A DNA stretch of 34,620 nucleotides from Bacteroidales bacterium (GCA_027064095.1 JAMOQI010000032.1:89316-123935), one strand, 5' to 3'; shown: positions 9,001-18,650, numbered from the stretch's first letter. Notes: generated by a model from the sequence alone, not told the origin. A program made the numbers and translations.

Positions 9001-10304
9001 TCAACAAATGATCCATTTGAATATGTAGAATAAGAAGTTTGTCCATCGGGAAAAGTACCACCAGCATAATATTTTCCATTTGAGGCTTGCATAAAACCTC
9101 TATATAAGTATTTTAGATTATTATTAGAGTCTATAAGCGTACGTGTGTTATTATTGGGATTAAATTCCCAAATACGAATTGCACTAGAAATATTATAATC
9201 TTTACCTGTTATCAATATTTTATTATTGCTGTTTAGAGTAATATCTTGATTAAAAGTTCCATTTGCAATACTATCAACAACTGTTGCAGTACCAGAGGAA
9301 ATGTTATATCTCCAAAGGTAATAATGAGGTTCTTGGTTGTAAGTGCCAGGAATTTGATAATATTGATGTGTTACACAAAATAAATAGTTTGTTCCCACTA
9401 AAACTGGCGCTCCAGTTGGATTTTTACCAAGAGAATCATTACTAAATCCAAATAAATTAGTAGCTACATTTGTAGAAGGATCGTATTTATAAATATTTCC
9501 AAATGCATATGAATAATTAGGAGGGTAATTTCCTCCTGATTCTGTCGTTCCGTACATAATTCCATCAGGAGCCTGTATCAAGCCTGATTTAGCATCTTGT
9601 CCGGATTTGGGTGCTGACCACGAAGTCCACATATCTTTTGTTTTGGTGTAAATATCAGTGGCAGGGTCTATTTTGAAAATAGTACCTTTATCTTGAAATC
9701 CACCATTAGAAGTTACACCGTATATTTTGCCATCGGATGCTATTAAAAGGTTTCCAACCGGATTCTTTCCATCATTATTGCTATGACCGAAAGAATGAAT
9801 TTTTGTATAAGTTCCTGATGATATATCATAGGAATATACAGTACCATAATGTTGACTTGAACCTCCAACTCCTGGAGTAACTCCGTAAAGTTTTCCATTT
9901 GATGCCAAAACAGGAGCACTGGTTGGCCAACAGCCTGTTATGGTATCATTAAAATTAAATAGAACAGTATAATCTTCATTGCTAGGATCATATTCAAAAA
10001 TAACACCGCTATATTTTTGGTATTGATACCAAGGGAATGAACAAAGATGGGTGCCTCCAAACTGAGTTGTTCCATAAATTTTTCCATTGGAAGCTTGTGT
10101 AAATACACTTTTGGGGTTTCTGCCGGCATGATAAAATTTGAAATCGAATACCGTTTGTAAATTAGAGCCATTAGCATCTGTTTTAAAAATAACTCCTTTG
10201 TTGTTAACTCCGCCTTTAGAACTCACTCCATAGAAACTTGTTTGTGCTTGTAAAATTGATACTATTATTAAAAGTGTCAGAAGTAGAAGATGTTTTGTTT
10301 TCAT
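6054..10304 (-). CDS. Secreted GloVer-repeat / Ig-like protein with type IX secretion sorting domain
   Basis: A 1416-residue modular extracellular or surface protein. An N-terminal signal peptide (about residues 1-20, ending near LQAQ) is followed by about 12 repeats of the pattern LYGxTxxGGxxxxGTIFxxDP, the Gloeo/Verruco ('GloVer') tandem repeat, spanning about residues 20-765. Next come an Ig-like domain with paired cysteines (about 775-860), five related modules of about 80-90 residues each containing YCxN and GGTFSG, one PKD-like module, and a C-terminal type A sorting domain starting at IKIYPNPS (about the last 75 residues, ending KQLIMK). The C-terminal domain directs export by the type IX system and usually surface attachment. 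GloVer repeats probably form a beta-propeller-like fold; the ligand is unknown. It stands alone between two terminators. Confidence 0.9.
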   Translation of the reverse strand: MKTKHLLLLTLLIIVSILQAQTSFYGVSSKGGVNNKGVIFKTDANGSNLQTVFDFKFYHAGRNPKSVFTQASNGKIYGTTQFGGTHLCSFPWYQYQKYSGVIFEYDPSNEDYTVLFNFNDTITGCWPTSAPVLASNGKLYGVTPGVGGSSQHYGTVYSYDISSGTYTKIHSFGHSNNDGKNPVGNLLIASDGKIYGVTSNGGFQDKGTIFKIDPATDIYTKTKDMWTSWSAPKSGQDAKSGLIQAPDGIMYGTTESGGNYPPNYSYAFGNIYKYDPSTNVATNLFGFSNDSLGKNPTGAPVLVGTNYLFCVTHQYYQIPGTYNQEPHYYLWRYNISSGTATVVDSIANGTFNQDITLNSNNKILITGKDYNISSAIRIWEFNPNNNTRTLIDSNNNLKYLYRGFMQASNGKYYAGGTFPDGQTSYSTYSNGSFVEYDASNHNVIEKFRFSEPIDGISPEGDLLMASNGKMYGLTSKGGVFNKGVIFEFNPSNDSYTKLKDLDSLTGYEPKGSLMEASNGKLYGMTSRGGTNSYGAIFEIDTTNWTFTKKADFTSSIHSTRGRLVEAWDGNLYGLSSYGYGRLFQYNITTGTITSKYTFSNNDGTNPSGSLTLANNGKLYGLTEDGGASYYSHGTLFEFDPATSTFTMKKELYNYTGYHSQGNTPLLGSDGKIYLLISNGGSGNTEYNGGTIDEYIPGATSVTNKATFSVNNTGSKPFGDLMEAANGKLYGYTYVGGANNKGTLFEYNRATGTITKKVDFNGSNGANPMYGSLTEFGLSNITITSQPAISSSCIGDLALLTVAASHTTLLHYQWYKNGNRIAGATNDTLSFNTLSASDAGTYYCKISGGARTIVSNSLTISPTAKPTVSISNLASNYCADNADINLTATPSGGTFSGTAVNGSVFSPSTAGAGNVDVIYSYTDTYGCSNADTVNVTINSLPDASFSGYSATYCDNSLPSTLIPATTGGTFSGNGISGNVFDPTFYANLPSIMMISKIKYEITDANSCYNADSVNVTLYHSPIVNINGLDTIYCENAAIDTLLVTPTGGTVTAGAFLNGNIFNPANAALGYNYIYYSYTNSNNCSNSDTIKIKINAAPDASFSGLAASYCNNDAASTLIPTEAGGTFTGTTSGSTFDPNQITIPANVLSLSKTVSYSITNADGCMDSVSHNTIIYPLPNVSFGTLVPSICNNGIPIILNSGTPAGGTYSGNGIQGIVFIPSDASIGNDTLVYSYTNSNNCTNTDSTIIEVLQSPDFTLGDDSSICINHVITLATKLGNGYVYLWNDGSTDSTLTIDASTLGTGTFTYSVTVTDQSNNCVENDDIEITVNPCTGINTSDNQSNNIKIYPNPSIGVFNIETNTSFETLEVYSTDGRLIYSEEIKSKGMNLKLDLTNQSKGVYYLLLNNGETIERKQLIMK

Positions 10305-10342
10305 TATTTGCTTTGTTTTAATAAAATTATGTGATTAAAGTG

Positions 10343-10350
10343 CAAATGTA
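10343..10350 (-). promoter_or_regulatory. -7 box TACATTTG of the secreted-protein gene
   Basis: This is an exact TAnnTTTG on the minus strand, 38 bp upstream of the ATG. No convincing TTG was found at the expected -33 distance. Confidence 0.4.
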
Positions 10351-10428
10351 AAACTAATAATTTGTTATGGAATAGGTAAAATGCTGTATTGTGGTTTTAT
10401 TTTTAACAAAGTTTAGTTAATAAATAAT

Positions 10429-10462
10429 AAAAAGCCATTTCTATTTAAAGAAATGGCTTTTT
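10429..10462 (-). terminator. Terminator of the sdhCAB operon
   Basis: 14-bp perfect stem (10429-10442 with 10449-10462, core AAGCCATTTCT) and a 6-base loop, 20 bp beyond the sdhB stop. The stem ends in a T run when read on the minus strand. Confidence 0.85.
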
Positions 10463-10482
10463 GTAAATTATTTAAAGATTGT

Positions 10483-11241
10483 TTAGATGTCTTTTACATC
10501 GGCACATAATTTAGCCGATAAGAACTCTCTATTCATCTTGGCAATATTAGAAACAGAAATTTCCTTAGGGCACTCTTGTTCACAAGCATAAGTGTTAGAA
10601 CAATTACCAAATCCTAAAGCGTCCATTTCAGCGACCATATTTTGAACTCTACGTTTTGCTTCAATTTTACCTTGAGGTAAATTAGCAAACTGAGATACTT
10701 TAGCAGCAACGAAAAGCATTGCAGAAGCATTTTTACAAGTTGCCACACAAGCACCACATCCAATACAGGCAGCAGCATCCATAGCTGCATCAGCATTAAC
10801 CTTTGGTATTGGAATAGCGTTAGCATCAGGTACACCACCAGTATTTACTGAAATATAACCACCAGCTTGAATAATGCTATCAAAAGCACCACGGTTTACT
10901 ATCAAATCCTTGACGATTGGGAAAGCTTTTGCTCTCCACGGCTCAATAAAAATTGTATCACCGTCCTTAAATTTACGCATATGAAGCTGACAGGTGGTAA
11001 CACCACTGTCAGGACCGTGAGCACGACCGTTAATATATAAACTACAAGTACCACATATACCTTCACGGCAATCGTGGTCAAAAGCTACAGGGTCTTCTCC
11101 TTTTTCAATCAAATCTTGATTGAGGACGTCCAACATCTCAAAGAATGAGCTGTCAGGAGAAACGCCGGTGACTTTATACTCAACCATTTTTCCTTTGGCT
11201 TGGGCATTGGCTTGACGCCATATTTTTAATGTTAAATCCAT
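10483..11241 (-). CDS. sdhB: Succinate dehydrogenase / fumarate reductase iron-sulfur subunit
   Basis: Electron-transfer subunit linking the flavoprotein to the membrane quinone site. The 252-residue protein has an N-terminal plant-type [2Fe-2S] domain with Cys58, Cys63, Cys66 and Cys84, then a bacterial ferredoxin-like domain with [11 protein letters not shown] (Cys159, 162, 165, 169) and a second cysteine group Cys214, Cys220 and Cys224. Together these match the [2Fe-2S], [4Fe-4S] and [3Fe-4S] clusters of the family. It is last in the operon sdhC-sdhA-sdhB, 9 bp behind sdhA, and is followed by a strong terminator. In anaerobic Bacteroidota this type of complex commonly runs as fumarate reductase; sequence does not tell the direction, so frdB is an equally good name. 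Confidence 0.95.
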   Translation of the reverse strand: MDLTLKIWRQANAQAKGKMVEYKVTGVSPDSSFFEMLDVLNQDLIEKGEDPVAFDHDCREGICGTCSLYINGRAHGPDSGVTTCQLHMRKFKDGDTIFIEPWRAKAFPIVKDLIVNRGAFDSIIQAGGYISVNTGGVPDANAIPIPKVNADAAMDAAACIGCGACVATCKNASAMLFVAAKVSQFANLPQGKIEAKRRVQNMVAEMDALGFGNCSNTYACEQECPKEISVSNIAKMNREFLSAKLCADVKDI

Positions 11242-11250
11242 AATTTCTCC

Positions 11251-13191
11251 CTATTTATAGTTACGTTGAACCAATTTAATGGCTTCAAATGTCAAATGTT
11301 CTTTATGCAATTCAGGCTCTTGGCCGTCTCCTTTGTATTCCCATGCTGCCACATAAGTGAAGTTCTCGTCATCTCTTTTAGCTTCGCCTTCAGGAGTTTG
11401 ACTTTCTTCACGGAAGTGACCACCACAAGATTCAGTTCTGTTTAAAGCATCACGCGCTATTAATTCTCCTAGTTCAAGGAAATCAGCAACACGACCTGCT
11501 TTCTCCAGCTCGTTATTAAATTCTGCTGTATCACCTGGGATACGTACATCTTTCCAGAATTCTTCTCTTAATTTAGGGATTTCTTCTAATGCTTTCTTTA
11601 GACCTTCTTCATTTCTGGCCATACCAACATATTCCCACATAATGTGTCCTAAACGTTTATGGAATGAGTCAACAGATTGTTTTCCGTTAATGCTCATGAG
11701 TTTTTTAATTCTTTCGTTAACGTTTTTCTCTACATCATTAAATTCCGGCTCTTTTCCGGTGAAACGAGGAACGTGTATTTGGTCAGCAAGATAATCAGCA
11801 ATAGTGTAAGGGAGCACAAAATAACCATCTGCTAATCCTTGCATCAATGCTGATGCTCCTAGTCTGTTAGCACCGTGGTCAGAGAAGTTAGCTTCTCCTA
11901 TGGCATATAATCCAGGAACAGTAGTCATTAAGTTATAATCTACCCAAAGTCCACCCATTGTGTAATGTGATGCTGGATAAATCATCATTGGAGTAGTATA
12001 AGGATCTTCGTCAACAATCTTTTCATACATTTGGAATAGGTTGCCATAACGGGCTTCTACTACACTTTTTCCTAATCTGCCAATAGCTTCTTCAAAATCA
12101 AGGTAAACAGCAATACCGGTAGGTCCAACTCCATGTCCGGCATCTACACGCTCTTTTGCTGCTCTGGAGGCAACATCACGAGGTACTAAATTACCAAATG
12201 CAGGATAACGTCTTTCCAAATAATAATCTCTATCTTCTTCCTTAATTTGTGTTGGTTTAAGTTTGCCAGCTTTAATAGCTTCTGCATCTTCTTTTTTCTT
12301 AGGAACCCAAATACGACCATCATTACGTAAACTTTCACTCATTAGTGTTAGCTTAGACTGGAAGTCTCCATGAACAGGAATACAAGTTGGGTGAATCTGC
12401 ATATAACAAGGGTTGGCAAAAGCAGCACCGGCTTTATAAGCTTTCCATGCAGGTGAAACATTAGAACCCATTGCATTGGTAGAAAGGTAGAATACATTAC
12501 CATAACCACCAGTAGCAAGAACTACTGCATGAGCTGCATGTCTTTCAATTTCTCCTGTAACCAAATTACGGGTAATGATACCTCTGGCACGACCATCGAT
12601 TTTTACTACATCAAGCATATCACGACGGTTGTAAAGAGTAACTTTACCTTTCTTGATTTGACGACTTAATGCACTATAAGCACCTAACAATAATTGTTGT
12701 CCGGTTTGACCTCGTGCGTAAAAAGTACGCGAAACTTGTGCTCCACCAAAAGAACGGTTGTCAAGCAATCCACCATACTCACGAGCAAAAGGAATACCTT
12801 GAGCTACACATTGGTCAATAATATTATTACTTACTTCTGCAAGGCGATATACATTAGCTTCGCGAGCTCTGTCGTCACCACCTTTTACTGTATCATAGAA
12901 CAAACGGTATACGCTATCACCATCATTAGGATAGTTTTTTGCAGCGTTAATACCACCTTGAGCAGCAATACTATGTGCTCGACGAGGACTGTCTTGATAA
13001 CAGAATATCTTTACTTCGTATCCCATTTCTGCTAAGGAAGCAGCAGCAGAAGCTCCAGCTAGACCTGTTCCAACAACGATAATGTCTAATTTACGTTTGT
13101 TAGAAGGGTTTACTAATTTGGCGTGGTCAATATAGTTTTTCCACTTATCAGCCATTGCCCCTTCAGGGATTTTTGAATCTAATTTTATCAT
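11251..13191 (-). CDS. sdhA: Succinate dehydrogenase / fumarate reductase flavoprotein subunit
   Basis: Catalytic subunit that interconverts succinate and fumarate using covalently bound FAD. The 646-residue protein has the dinucleotide-binding [11 protein letters not shown] (Gly41, Gly43, Gly46), the FAD-attachment region [10 protein letters not shown] around residue 73, the substrate-side HPTC segment near residue 263 and SHYTMGGLW near residue 405. The N-terminal extension of about 35 residues before the Rossmann strand is typical of the Bacteroidota/epsilon-type enzyme. It lies 41 bp behind sdhC and 9 bp ahead of sdhB. Base composition is visibly richer in G and C than flanking genes, as expected for a highly expressed core enzyme. 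Confidence 0.96.
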   Translation of the reverse strand: MIKLDSKIPEGAMADKWKNYIDHAKLVNPSNKRKLDIIVVGTGLAGASAAASLAEMGYEVKIFCYQDSPRRAHSIAAQGGINAAKNYPNDGDSVYRLFYDTVKGGDDRAREANVYRLAEVSNNIIDQCVAQGIPFAREYGGLLDNRSFGGAQVSRTFYARGQTGQQLLLGAYSALSRQIKKGKVTLYNRRDMLDVVKIDGRARGIITRNLVTGEIERHAAHAVVLATGGYGNVFYLSTNAMGSNVSPAWKAYKAGAAFANPCYMQIHPTCIPVHGDFQSKLTLMSESLRNDGRIWVPKKKEDAEAIKAGKLKPTQIKEEDRDYYLERRYPAFGNLVPRDVASRAAKERVDAGHGVGPTGIAVYLDFEEAIGRLGKSVVEARYGNLFQMYEKIVDEDPYTTPMMIYPASHYTMGGLWVDYNLMTTVPGLYAIGEANFSDHGANRLGASALMQGLADGYFVLPYTIADYLADQIHVPRFTGKEPEFNDVEKNVNERIKKLMSINGKQSVDSFHKRLGHIMWEYVGMARNEEGLKKALEEIPKLREEFWKDVRIPGDTAEFNNELEKAGRVADFLELGELIARDALNRTESCGGHFREESQTPEGEAKRDDENFTYVAAWEYKGDGQEPELHKEHLTFEAIKLVQRNYK

Positions 13192-13232
13192 ATCTTATTG
13201 TATTTTATGATGAAATTTCATTATTAAAAAAC

Positions 13233-13904
13233 TTATTTTCCTGCTATTAAAATAAATAGTGGAATAATTGTAAAACCTACGGAAATCACCAAGGCGTAGA
13301 TAGTGCTAATTGCTTTGACTGCTGGAGTATATTTACTATGCTCCCAGCCTAAACTTTGAAATCCTGATTGAATGGCGTGGTTTAAGTGAAATCCTAATGC
13401 CAAAAATGATACTATGTATATAATAACATAGAGGGGCTGTTTGAATAATTCTAAAGCAGAATTATAAAAATCAGGGTGTCCATCTTCTCCCATTAAACCA
13501 CTCACTAATCCTATTTTTACAAAATAAAAATGGATAAAGTGGAGCCCTAAAAAGATAAAAATAATGATTCCCGTATGAATCATGTATTTTGACATTAGAG
13601 AGGTTTTTGTAATATTGGCTCTTTGATAGCCAATAGGACGAGCTGCGTTATTTTGAAACCACAATATTATTCCCAATAAAATGTGAATGATAAATGCAGA
13701 AAACAAGATAATTTCAAATACTTTAATTACAGGATTCTTTCCCATAAATTCAGCAGCAGCTCTGAATGATTCGCCTCCATCGTCTAGAAGCAGCATCAGA
13801 TTGATAGTCAAATGCACCAATAAAAATGCAGCAAGGAATAGCCCGATAATAGACATGCTGATTTTCTTGGTGATTGATGCGTAATTTAGTAATGAATTAC
13901 TCAT
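13233..13904 (-). CDS. sdhC: Succinate dehydrogenase / fumarate reductase cytochrome b subunit
   Basis: Membrane anchor of the complex, a single five-helix cytochrome b of the b558 type that holds two hemes and the quinone site; the absence of a separate sdhD fits this type. There are five hydrophobic helices and membrane-embedded histidines in LLVHLTINL (His31), FIIHILLGI, MIHTG, GLHFIHFYF and GFHLNHAIQSGFQ. The frame opens 15 codons earlier (13949), but the ATG at 13904 gives the short hydrophilic N-terminus (MSNSLLNYASITKK) seen in the family, so it is preferred; the protein is then 223 residues. It is first gene of the operon, divergent from aminopeptidase P. Confidence 0.92.
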   Translation of the reverse strand: MSNSLLNYASITKKISMSIIGLFLAAFLLVHLTINLMLLLDDGGESFRAAAEFMGKNPVIKVFEIILFSAFIIHILLGIILWFQNNAARPIGYQRANITKTSLMSKYMIHTGIIIFIFLGLHFIHFYFVKIGLVSGLMGEDGHPDFYNSALELFKQPLYVIIYIVSFLALGFHLNHAIQSGFQSLGWEHSKYTPAVKAISTIYALVISVGFTIIPLFILIAGK

Positions 13905-14071
13905 AGTGTTTTGATTGTTTAACGTAAATGATTGAACATTAAGTTTCAACGAGAATTACGATAATCTCGAAGGGCTTTTTACACCTTTTCTAAAATATGG
14001 AAATCGTATTGTAATATACTGATATATTGTTAGATAAGTAAAAAAAATAATATATTCCCTATTTTAGCGTC

Positions 14072-14079
14072 GCAAATTT
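14072..14079 (-). promoter_or_regulatory. Possible -7 box TAAATTTG of the sdhCAB operon
   Basis: This is the only TAnnTTTG on the minus strand in the divergent gap. It would give a leader of about 160 bp. No -33 element is clear. The gap also holds an imperfect hairpin around CGAGAATTA/TAATCTCG at about 13,951-13,970 that would lie in this leader. Confidence 0.3.
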
Positions 14080-14100
14080 AGTCTATATTTAACATATTTG

Positions 14101-14108
14101 TACATTTG
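14101..14108 (+). promoter_or_regulatory. -7 box TACATTTG of the aminopeptidase P gene
   Basis: This is an exact TAnnTTTG, 34 bp upstream of the ATG at 14,143. The -33 element is not convincing. Confidence 0.4.
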
Positions 14109-14142
14109 CAATGCTATTTAAATCTGTTCTAAATAATTAACT

Positions 14143-15420
14143 ATGCGTTATAAATCTATTTCGAATAAGTTCTTTATTAATAATCGTAAGATGTTGATAA
14201 ATAAACTAAAACATAATTCTGTTGTATTATTGTTTTCTTCTGATGAATATCATCGTAATGGAGACCAATTTTTTCCGTACAGACAAAATTCTGATTTATA
14301 TCATCTTTGTGGTATTAATCAGGAACAATCTATATTGATGTTAAACCTATTTGACAATGCAAAAGAAGAATTTCTTTTTATTAAGCATATAGATAATCTG
14401 CAAAGAATATGGCATGGTGAGAAATTGAATAAAGAACAGGCAAGTGAGATTTCTGGAGTAAAAAGAATTGAATGGATAGAAGAATTTGAAACTGCTTTAT
14501 TAAAAAGTATGGAAAAGGCTAAAACAATATATTATATTGAATCACCGAACCTAATCTCTTTTGATAATTTACCTACAAGTAATACAAGGAGAATAAATGC
14601 TATTAGAAATGATTTCCCTGAAAAAGAATTTGTTTCAATTAATGATTTTATAACAGAGCAGAGATTAATAAAATCAGAAGAAGAACTTGTACAAATTAAA
14701 ACTGCTGTTGATATAACAAAGAAAGCCTATCACAAGCTTTTACAAGAAACCGAACCTAATATGTTAGAGTATGAGGTTGAGGCGATGATAACATATGAGT
14801 TTATTCGTAATGGTGCTGAGGGGCATGCTTATAGTCCAATCGTAGCTTCAGGCAAAAACGCTTGTATTCTTCATTATACTGAAAATGATAAAATAATGAA
14901 AGACGGAGATTTACTATTACTTGATTTTGGTGCTGAATATGGAAATTATGCTGCTGATTGTTCGAGGACAATACCAATAAATGGTAAATTTACTGATAGG
15001 CAGAGGGAATGTTATAATGCTGTTCTTGATGTATTTAATAGGGCTAAGAGTCTATATGTTCCGGGTAATAATATTGATATAATCAATGAGAAAGTTGGAC
15101 AATGGATGCAGGAAAAAATGATTGAATTAGGGTTATTTACTCAAGAAGATATAGATAATCATACAGGAGAGAATGCTTTATATAAAAAATACTTTATGCA
15201 TGGTACAGCTCATTTTATTGGTTTGGATGTGCATGATGTGGGTAGTAAACAAACTACTTTTAAGGAAGGGATGTTGCTTAGCTGTGAACCGGCGATATAT
15301 ATTGAGGAAGAGGGTATAGGAGTGAGGATAGAAACAGATATTTTAGTTGGAGAAGAACCCATAGATTTGATGTCTGATTTCCCTGTAAGTATTGATGAAA
15401 TAGAAGCTGCTATGAATTAA
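14143..15420 (+). CDS. pepP: Xaa-Pro aminopeptidase (aminopeptidase P, M24B)
   Basis: Dimetal peptidase that removes the N-terminal residue ahead of proline. The 425-residue protein has the N-terminal aminopeptidase P domain (about 1-150) and a C-terminal pita-bread M24 domain. All five metal ligands can be placed: Asp261 in LLLLDFGAEY, Asp272 in AADCSR, His357 in HGTAHFIG, Glu382 in SCEPAIY and Glu397 in VRIETD, with nearly the same spacing as the E. coli enzyme. Length is normal and no signal peptide is seen, so it is cytoplasmic. The thioesterase gene follows 67 bp later in the same direction with no terminator between. Confidence 0.93.
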   Translation: MRYKSISNKFFINNRKMLINKLKHNSVVLLFSSDEYHRNGDQFFPYRQNSDLYHLCGINQEQSILMLNLFDNAKEEFLFIKHIDNLQRIWHGEKLNKEQASEISGVKRIEWIEEFETALLKSMEKAKTIYYIESPNLISFDNLPTSNTRRINAIRNDFPEKEFVSINDFITEQRLIKSEEELVQIKTAVDITKKAYHKLLQETEPNMLEYEVEAMITYEFIRNGAEGHAYSPIVASGKNACILHYTENDKIMKDGDLLLLDFGAEYGNYAADCSRTIPINGKFTDRQRECYNAVLDVFNRAKSLYVPGNNIDIINEKVGQWMQEKMIELGLFTQEDIDNHTGENALYKKYFMHGTAHFIGLDVHDVGSKQTTFKEGMLLSCEPAIYIEEEGIGVRIETDILVGEEPIDLMSDFPVSIDEIEAAMN

Positions 15421-15487
15421 AGATAAATTATACTTTAGATTAATGTTTATTTTAGAATGTATAGTTTTACTAATAAATTATTAATAA

Positions 15488-16234
15488 ATGAAAAATTATT
15501 TTGATAAGGAATTTGAATTACGATATTTTGAGATGAATAAGTTTGGTGTGGCTTCTACAATTACTATGCTTACTCTTCTTGAGGAAGCTGCTGCTGAACA
15601 TTGTTATTCAATAGATTACAGCCTTTATAAGCTCGAACAACAAAATATTGGATGGGTGCTTATTTCTGGAGCAATGCAAATGGATAGATACCCAAGATAT
15701 AAGGAGAAGATTACAATAAGAACTTGGTTATCCGGTTATTCAACAGTTAGAGGAACAAGAGAAAATATTATTTATGACGAAAAAAGAAATATTATTGGTA
15801 AAGCAAGAGGACTTTGGGTTTTCTTTGATATCGAAAGACGTAGGCCAATTAAAATTATTGATGATATTAGAGAAAGATGGCAATTTTGTGAAGAGAAATC
15901 TCTTGATACAAATATTGTACGAAAGTTAAAACCATTAGATAATGCGGTTCATAATCAAGAATTTAATGTTCATCTTTTTGATGTGGACACAAATAAGCAC
16001 GTCAATAATGTTAGGTATTTGCAATGGCTAGTGGAGTCTATTCCAGAAGAGGTGATTGACAATTATTTTCTTAATAATATTGAAGGTAGATTTGTTGGGG
16101 AGGCGCATTATGGTGACTCTATTTTGTCTTATACCGAAAAAGGGGAAAGAGAAAATTCTTTTGTTCATACTATTAGAACTAAGAGCGATAACAAGGTATG
16201 TGCTATTGCTAATACTTATTGGAATATCAAATAA
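15488..16234 (+). CDS. Acyl-ACP thioesterase (FatA/FatB-like, double hot-dog)
   Basis: Hydrolyses acyl-acyl carrier protein to free fatty acid. The 248-residue protein fits two hot-dog halves; the second carries the family motif DVDTNKHVNNVRYL, giving Asp167, Asn169 and His171, the residues that form the active site in plant FatA/FatB. The N-terminal half has FELRYFEMNKFG and the region around LLEEAAAEH typical of bacterial members. Anaerobic bacteria often carry one such gene; the chain-length preference cannot be read from sequence. It stands between pepP and the Omp85 gene, all on the plus strand. Confidence 0.88.
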   Translation: MKNYFDKEFELRYFEMNKFGVASTITMLTLLEEAAAEHCYSIDYSLYKLEQQNIGWVLISGAMQMDRYPRYKEKITIRTWLSGYSTVRGTRENIIYDEKRNIIGKARGLWVFFDIERRRPIKIIDDIRERWQFCEEKSLDTNIVRKLKPLDNAVHNQEFNVHLFDVDTNKHVNNVRYLQWLVESIPEEVIDNYFLNNIEGRFVGEAHYGDSILSYTEKGERENSFVHTIRTKSDNKVCAIANTYWNIK

Positions 16235-16266
16235 TTAATCGTTATTTTATTGATTTGAAAATTAAG

Positions 16267-16274
16267 TACATTTG
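16267..16274 (+). promoter_or_regulatory. -7 box TACATTTG of the Omp85 gene
   Basis: This is an exact TAnnTTTG, 18 bp before the GTG start. No good -33 match at 19-21 bp. Confidence 0.35.
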
Positions 16275-16292
16275 TATATAATTTAGTTTTTT

Positions 16293-18650
16293 GTGAAAAG
16301 GTTAGTTTTTAGGATATTCGGAGCTCTAATATTAATACTTGGAATGGTATCTTGCTATCCCACACGTAATGTGCCTGCAGATTCTTATTTGTATACAAGG
16401 AACTCTTATAAAATTAAAAAAGGGAAGATAGAATCTCATAATATCAGCTCATATTTTAAACAGAAAACGAATAGTAAGATATTGATTATAAGGCCATATA
16501 CGTGGTTTTATGACATTGGAACTATTTTTAAAGACAGTAGTAAATTGTTTAATTTTTTTACAAAAACCATTGGAGAAGCACCTATATTATATGATTCTAG
16601 CCTTGTAAATCCTACAATGGAAAATATAAATCAGCATTTAAAAAACCTTGGGTATTATAATGCCGATATCTATGCTCGTATTATTAAGAAAAAATATATA
16701 AAAACAGCAAGAGTTCAATATGTAATTGTACCAAATGAGCCTTATAGAATTAATAAGTTTGATTTTGATATTGAAAATAGAATTGTAAAATCATTTGTAT
16801 TAGCCGATTGGGGGAGAAGTCTTTTGGATACTGGAATGATTTTTTCTATCTCAGTATTGGAGCAAGAACGTTCTAGAATTAGTAGTCAACTTAGAAATGA
16901 AGGTTTTTATTATTTTAATAAAAGCCAAATTAGTTTTATTGCTGATACAAATTTAAACTCACATAGAGTAAATGTTACTTTAAAAATAGACGAACAAGAG
17001 GAAAGAAAAAACCTTGAAGATACAACTATTAAATACATTAAGGATATACAGTATAAATATAAAAAAATATATATAATCCCGGAGGTTTCAGATATTACAA
17101 GCGGTGAAAATATTGACACAACAAAATTTTCTTATGATTACGACCATAGGGGCATGGTTGATTATTATTTTATTCACACAAAAGAGTTAGCAGTAAATCC
17201 AAAAACGATACTTCAAACCCTGTTTATCAAGCCAAATAGATTTTATAAAAATAAGGATGTATCTCAGACTTACAGGGCTTTAAATAATCTTAGTATATAC
17301 AAATATGTAAATATTAACATTCATGATTTACATCAAGAAATTGATGGTTTTGGACAATTAGAGTGTTATATAAGGCTTTCTAAAATGGCGAAATATGATA
17401 TTGTTAGTAATTCTGAGGTTAAAAATACTGCAGGGGAGCTAGGTCTGGAACAGAATTTTGGTTTAGTTAGTCGCAATACATTTAAGAATGGTGAAGTACT
17501 TAGAGTAAATATTAGAGGAGCATTGGAAGTGCAAAGTGTAACTAATAGTGATAATCCTCCTAATACAATTCTGAAAATATTTAATACTTTTGAAGCAGGT
17601 ATTAATACGAGCCTTGAGATACCTCGCTTTTTTGCTCCTGTACGTAGAAATTTTTTTTCCAGATATTTTACGCCTAAAACTATTTTTAACTTAGGTTATA
17701 ACTATCAAGACAGACCAGATTATACTCGACGTATTATTAACGGAACATTTGGTTATAAATGGATTTCTAATACCAGGACTTCACATATTCTTAATCCTGT
17801 TGAATTATCATCTGTAAAGATTTTTCCAACACCGGAGTTTCAAGAGACTATAGATGCTTATGAAGATCCCAGAATCAAGTATTCTTATCAAGATCACTTA
17901 GTTTTAGGGATGAGCTATTCTTACTTATTTAATAATAAGAAAGTGAATAATAGAAGGCCTTTTAAATTCTTTTTTAGTAAAATTGAGCTTGGTGGTATTC
18001 CTTATAGTTTTTTTAGCTCAGTTGTTGGCAATCATAGAGATAGTATAGGACAATATTTTATTGGAGATTTACCATATACACAATTTGCTAGAGCTGAGAT
18101 TGATTTTAGATATAATATACCTACTAATAATGGAAATACAATGCATGTATTTAGAATTAATCTAGGAGCAGGAGTTCCTTTAGGTAGTTCTGTGGCCATA
18201 CCTTTCGAGAAGAGTTTCTATATTGGTGGTGCAAATAGTTTAAGAGGCTGGACTATAGGAACATTAGGCCCCGGTAGTTTTAATTCAGGTAGCACTTCTT
18301 TTGAGGTGACAGGAGATATTAAAATTGAAATGAATTATGAATTTCGTTTTCCAATTAGTAAGCCTCTTATGGGAGCAATTTTTACTGATGTTGGAAATGT
18401 TTTCTTAATTAATAAAAGTGAATCAATGCCCGGAGGCGAATTTAAAATTAACGACTTTTATACTAAACTTGCTGTTGATGTTGGCTATGGGCTAAGATAT
18501 GATATGAATTTTTTGATAATAAGATTTGATATTGCACATCCTATTTATCAACCTTATTTCCCCGCTGGCGACAGGTGGACAATGCGTAGTCAAGGGACTA
18601 ATTCACATATTTTAATTGCATATAATTTTGCTATTGGTTATCCTTTTTAG
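16293..18650 (+). CDS. TamL-like lipidated Omp85 (BamA/TamA superfamily) outer membrane protein
   Basis: Outer membrane assembly or translocation protein of the Omp85 superfamily. The 785-residue protein starts with a lipoprotein signal (hydrophobic residues 8-20, lipobox-like MVSC with Cys21), then POTRA-like domains to about residue 400, then a 16-strand barrel-type C-terminus. GGANSLRGWTIG near residue 650 is the counterpart of the VRGF motif that marks Omp85 loop 6. Lipidated TamA variants (TamL) are known in Bacteroidota, where tamB is often adjacent; here the next gene is a helicase and no tamB is seen, so this could be a paralogue. The GTG start is the only one that gives a signal peptide. 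The stop is 5 bp from the next start codon, suggesting cotranscription with the helicase. Confidence 0.85.
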   Translation: MKRLVFRIFGALILILGMVSCYPTRNVPADSYLYTRNSYKIKKGKIESHNISSYFKQKTNSKILIIRPYTWFYDIGTIFKDSSKLFNFFTKTIGEAPILYDSSLVNPTMENINQHLKNLGYYNADIYARIIKKKYIKTARVQYVIVPNEPYRINKFDFDIENRIVKSFVLADWGRSLLDTGMIFSISVLEQERSRISSQLRNEGFYYFNKSQISFIADTNLNSHRVNVTLKIDEQEERKNLEDTTIKYIKDIQYKYKKIYIIPEVSDITSGENIDTTKFSYDYDHRGMVDYYFIHTKELAVNPKTILQTLFIKPNRFYKNKDVSQTYRALNNLSIYKYVNINIHDLHQEIDGFGQLECYIRLSKMAKYDIVSNSEVKNTAGELGLEQNFGLVSRNTFKNGEVLRVNIRGALEVQSVTNSDNPPNTILKIFNTFEAGINTSLEIPRFFAPVRRNFFSRYFTPKTIFNLGYNYQDRPDYTRRIINGTFGYKWISNTRTSHILNPVELSSVKIFPTPEFQETIDAYEDPRIKYSYQDHLVLGMSYSYLFNNKKVNNRRPFKFFFSKIELGGIPYSFFSSVVGNHRDSIGQYFIGDLPYTQFARAEIDFRYNIPTNNGNTMHVFRINLGAGVPLGSSVAIPFEKSFYIGGANSLRGWTIGTLGPGSFNSGSTSFEVTGDIKIEMNYEFRFPISKPLMGAIFTDVGNVFLINKSESMPGGEFKINDFYTKLAVDVGYGLRYDMNFLIIRFDIAHPIYQPYFPAGDRWTMRSQGTNSHILIAYNFAIGYPF

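Noticed and set aside
9938-10177. Other open frames of 60-110 residues antisense or out of frame inside the secreted protein, sdhA, sdhB, rnr and recombinase genes
   Set aside because: All overlap well-supported genes, show no conserved motif and have no independent start signals.
13905-13949. Longer sdhC start
   Set aside because: The 15 extra residues are polar and not typical of the family; the ATG at 13,904 gives the usual N-terminus.
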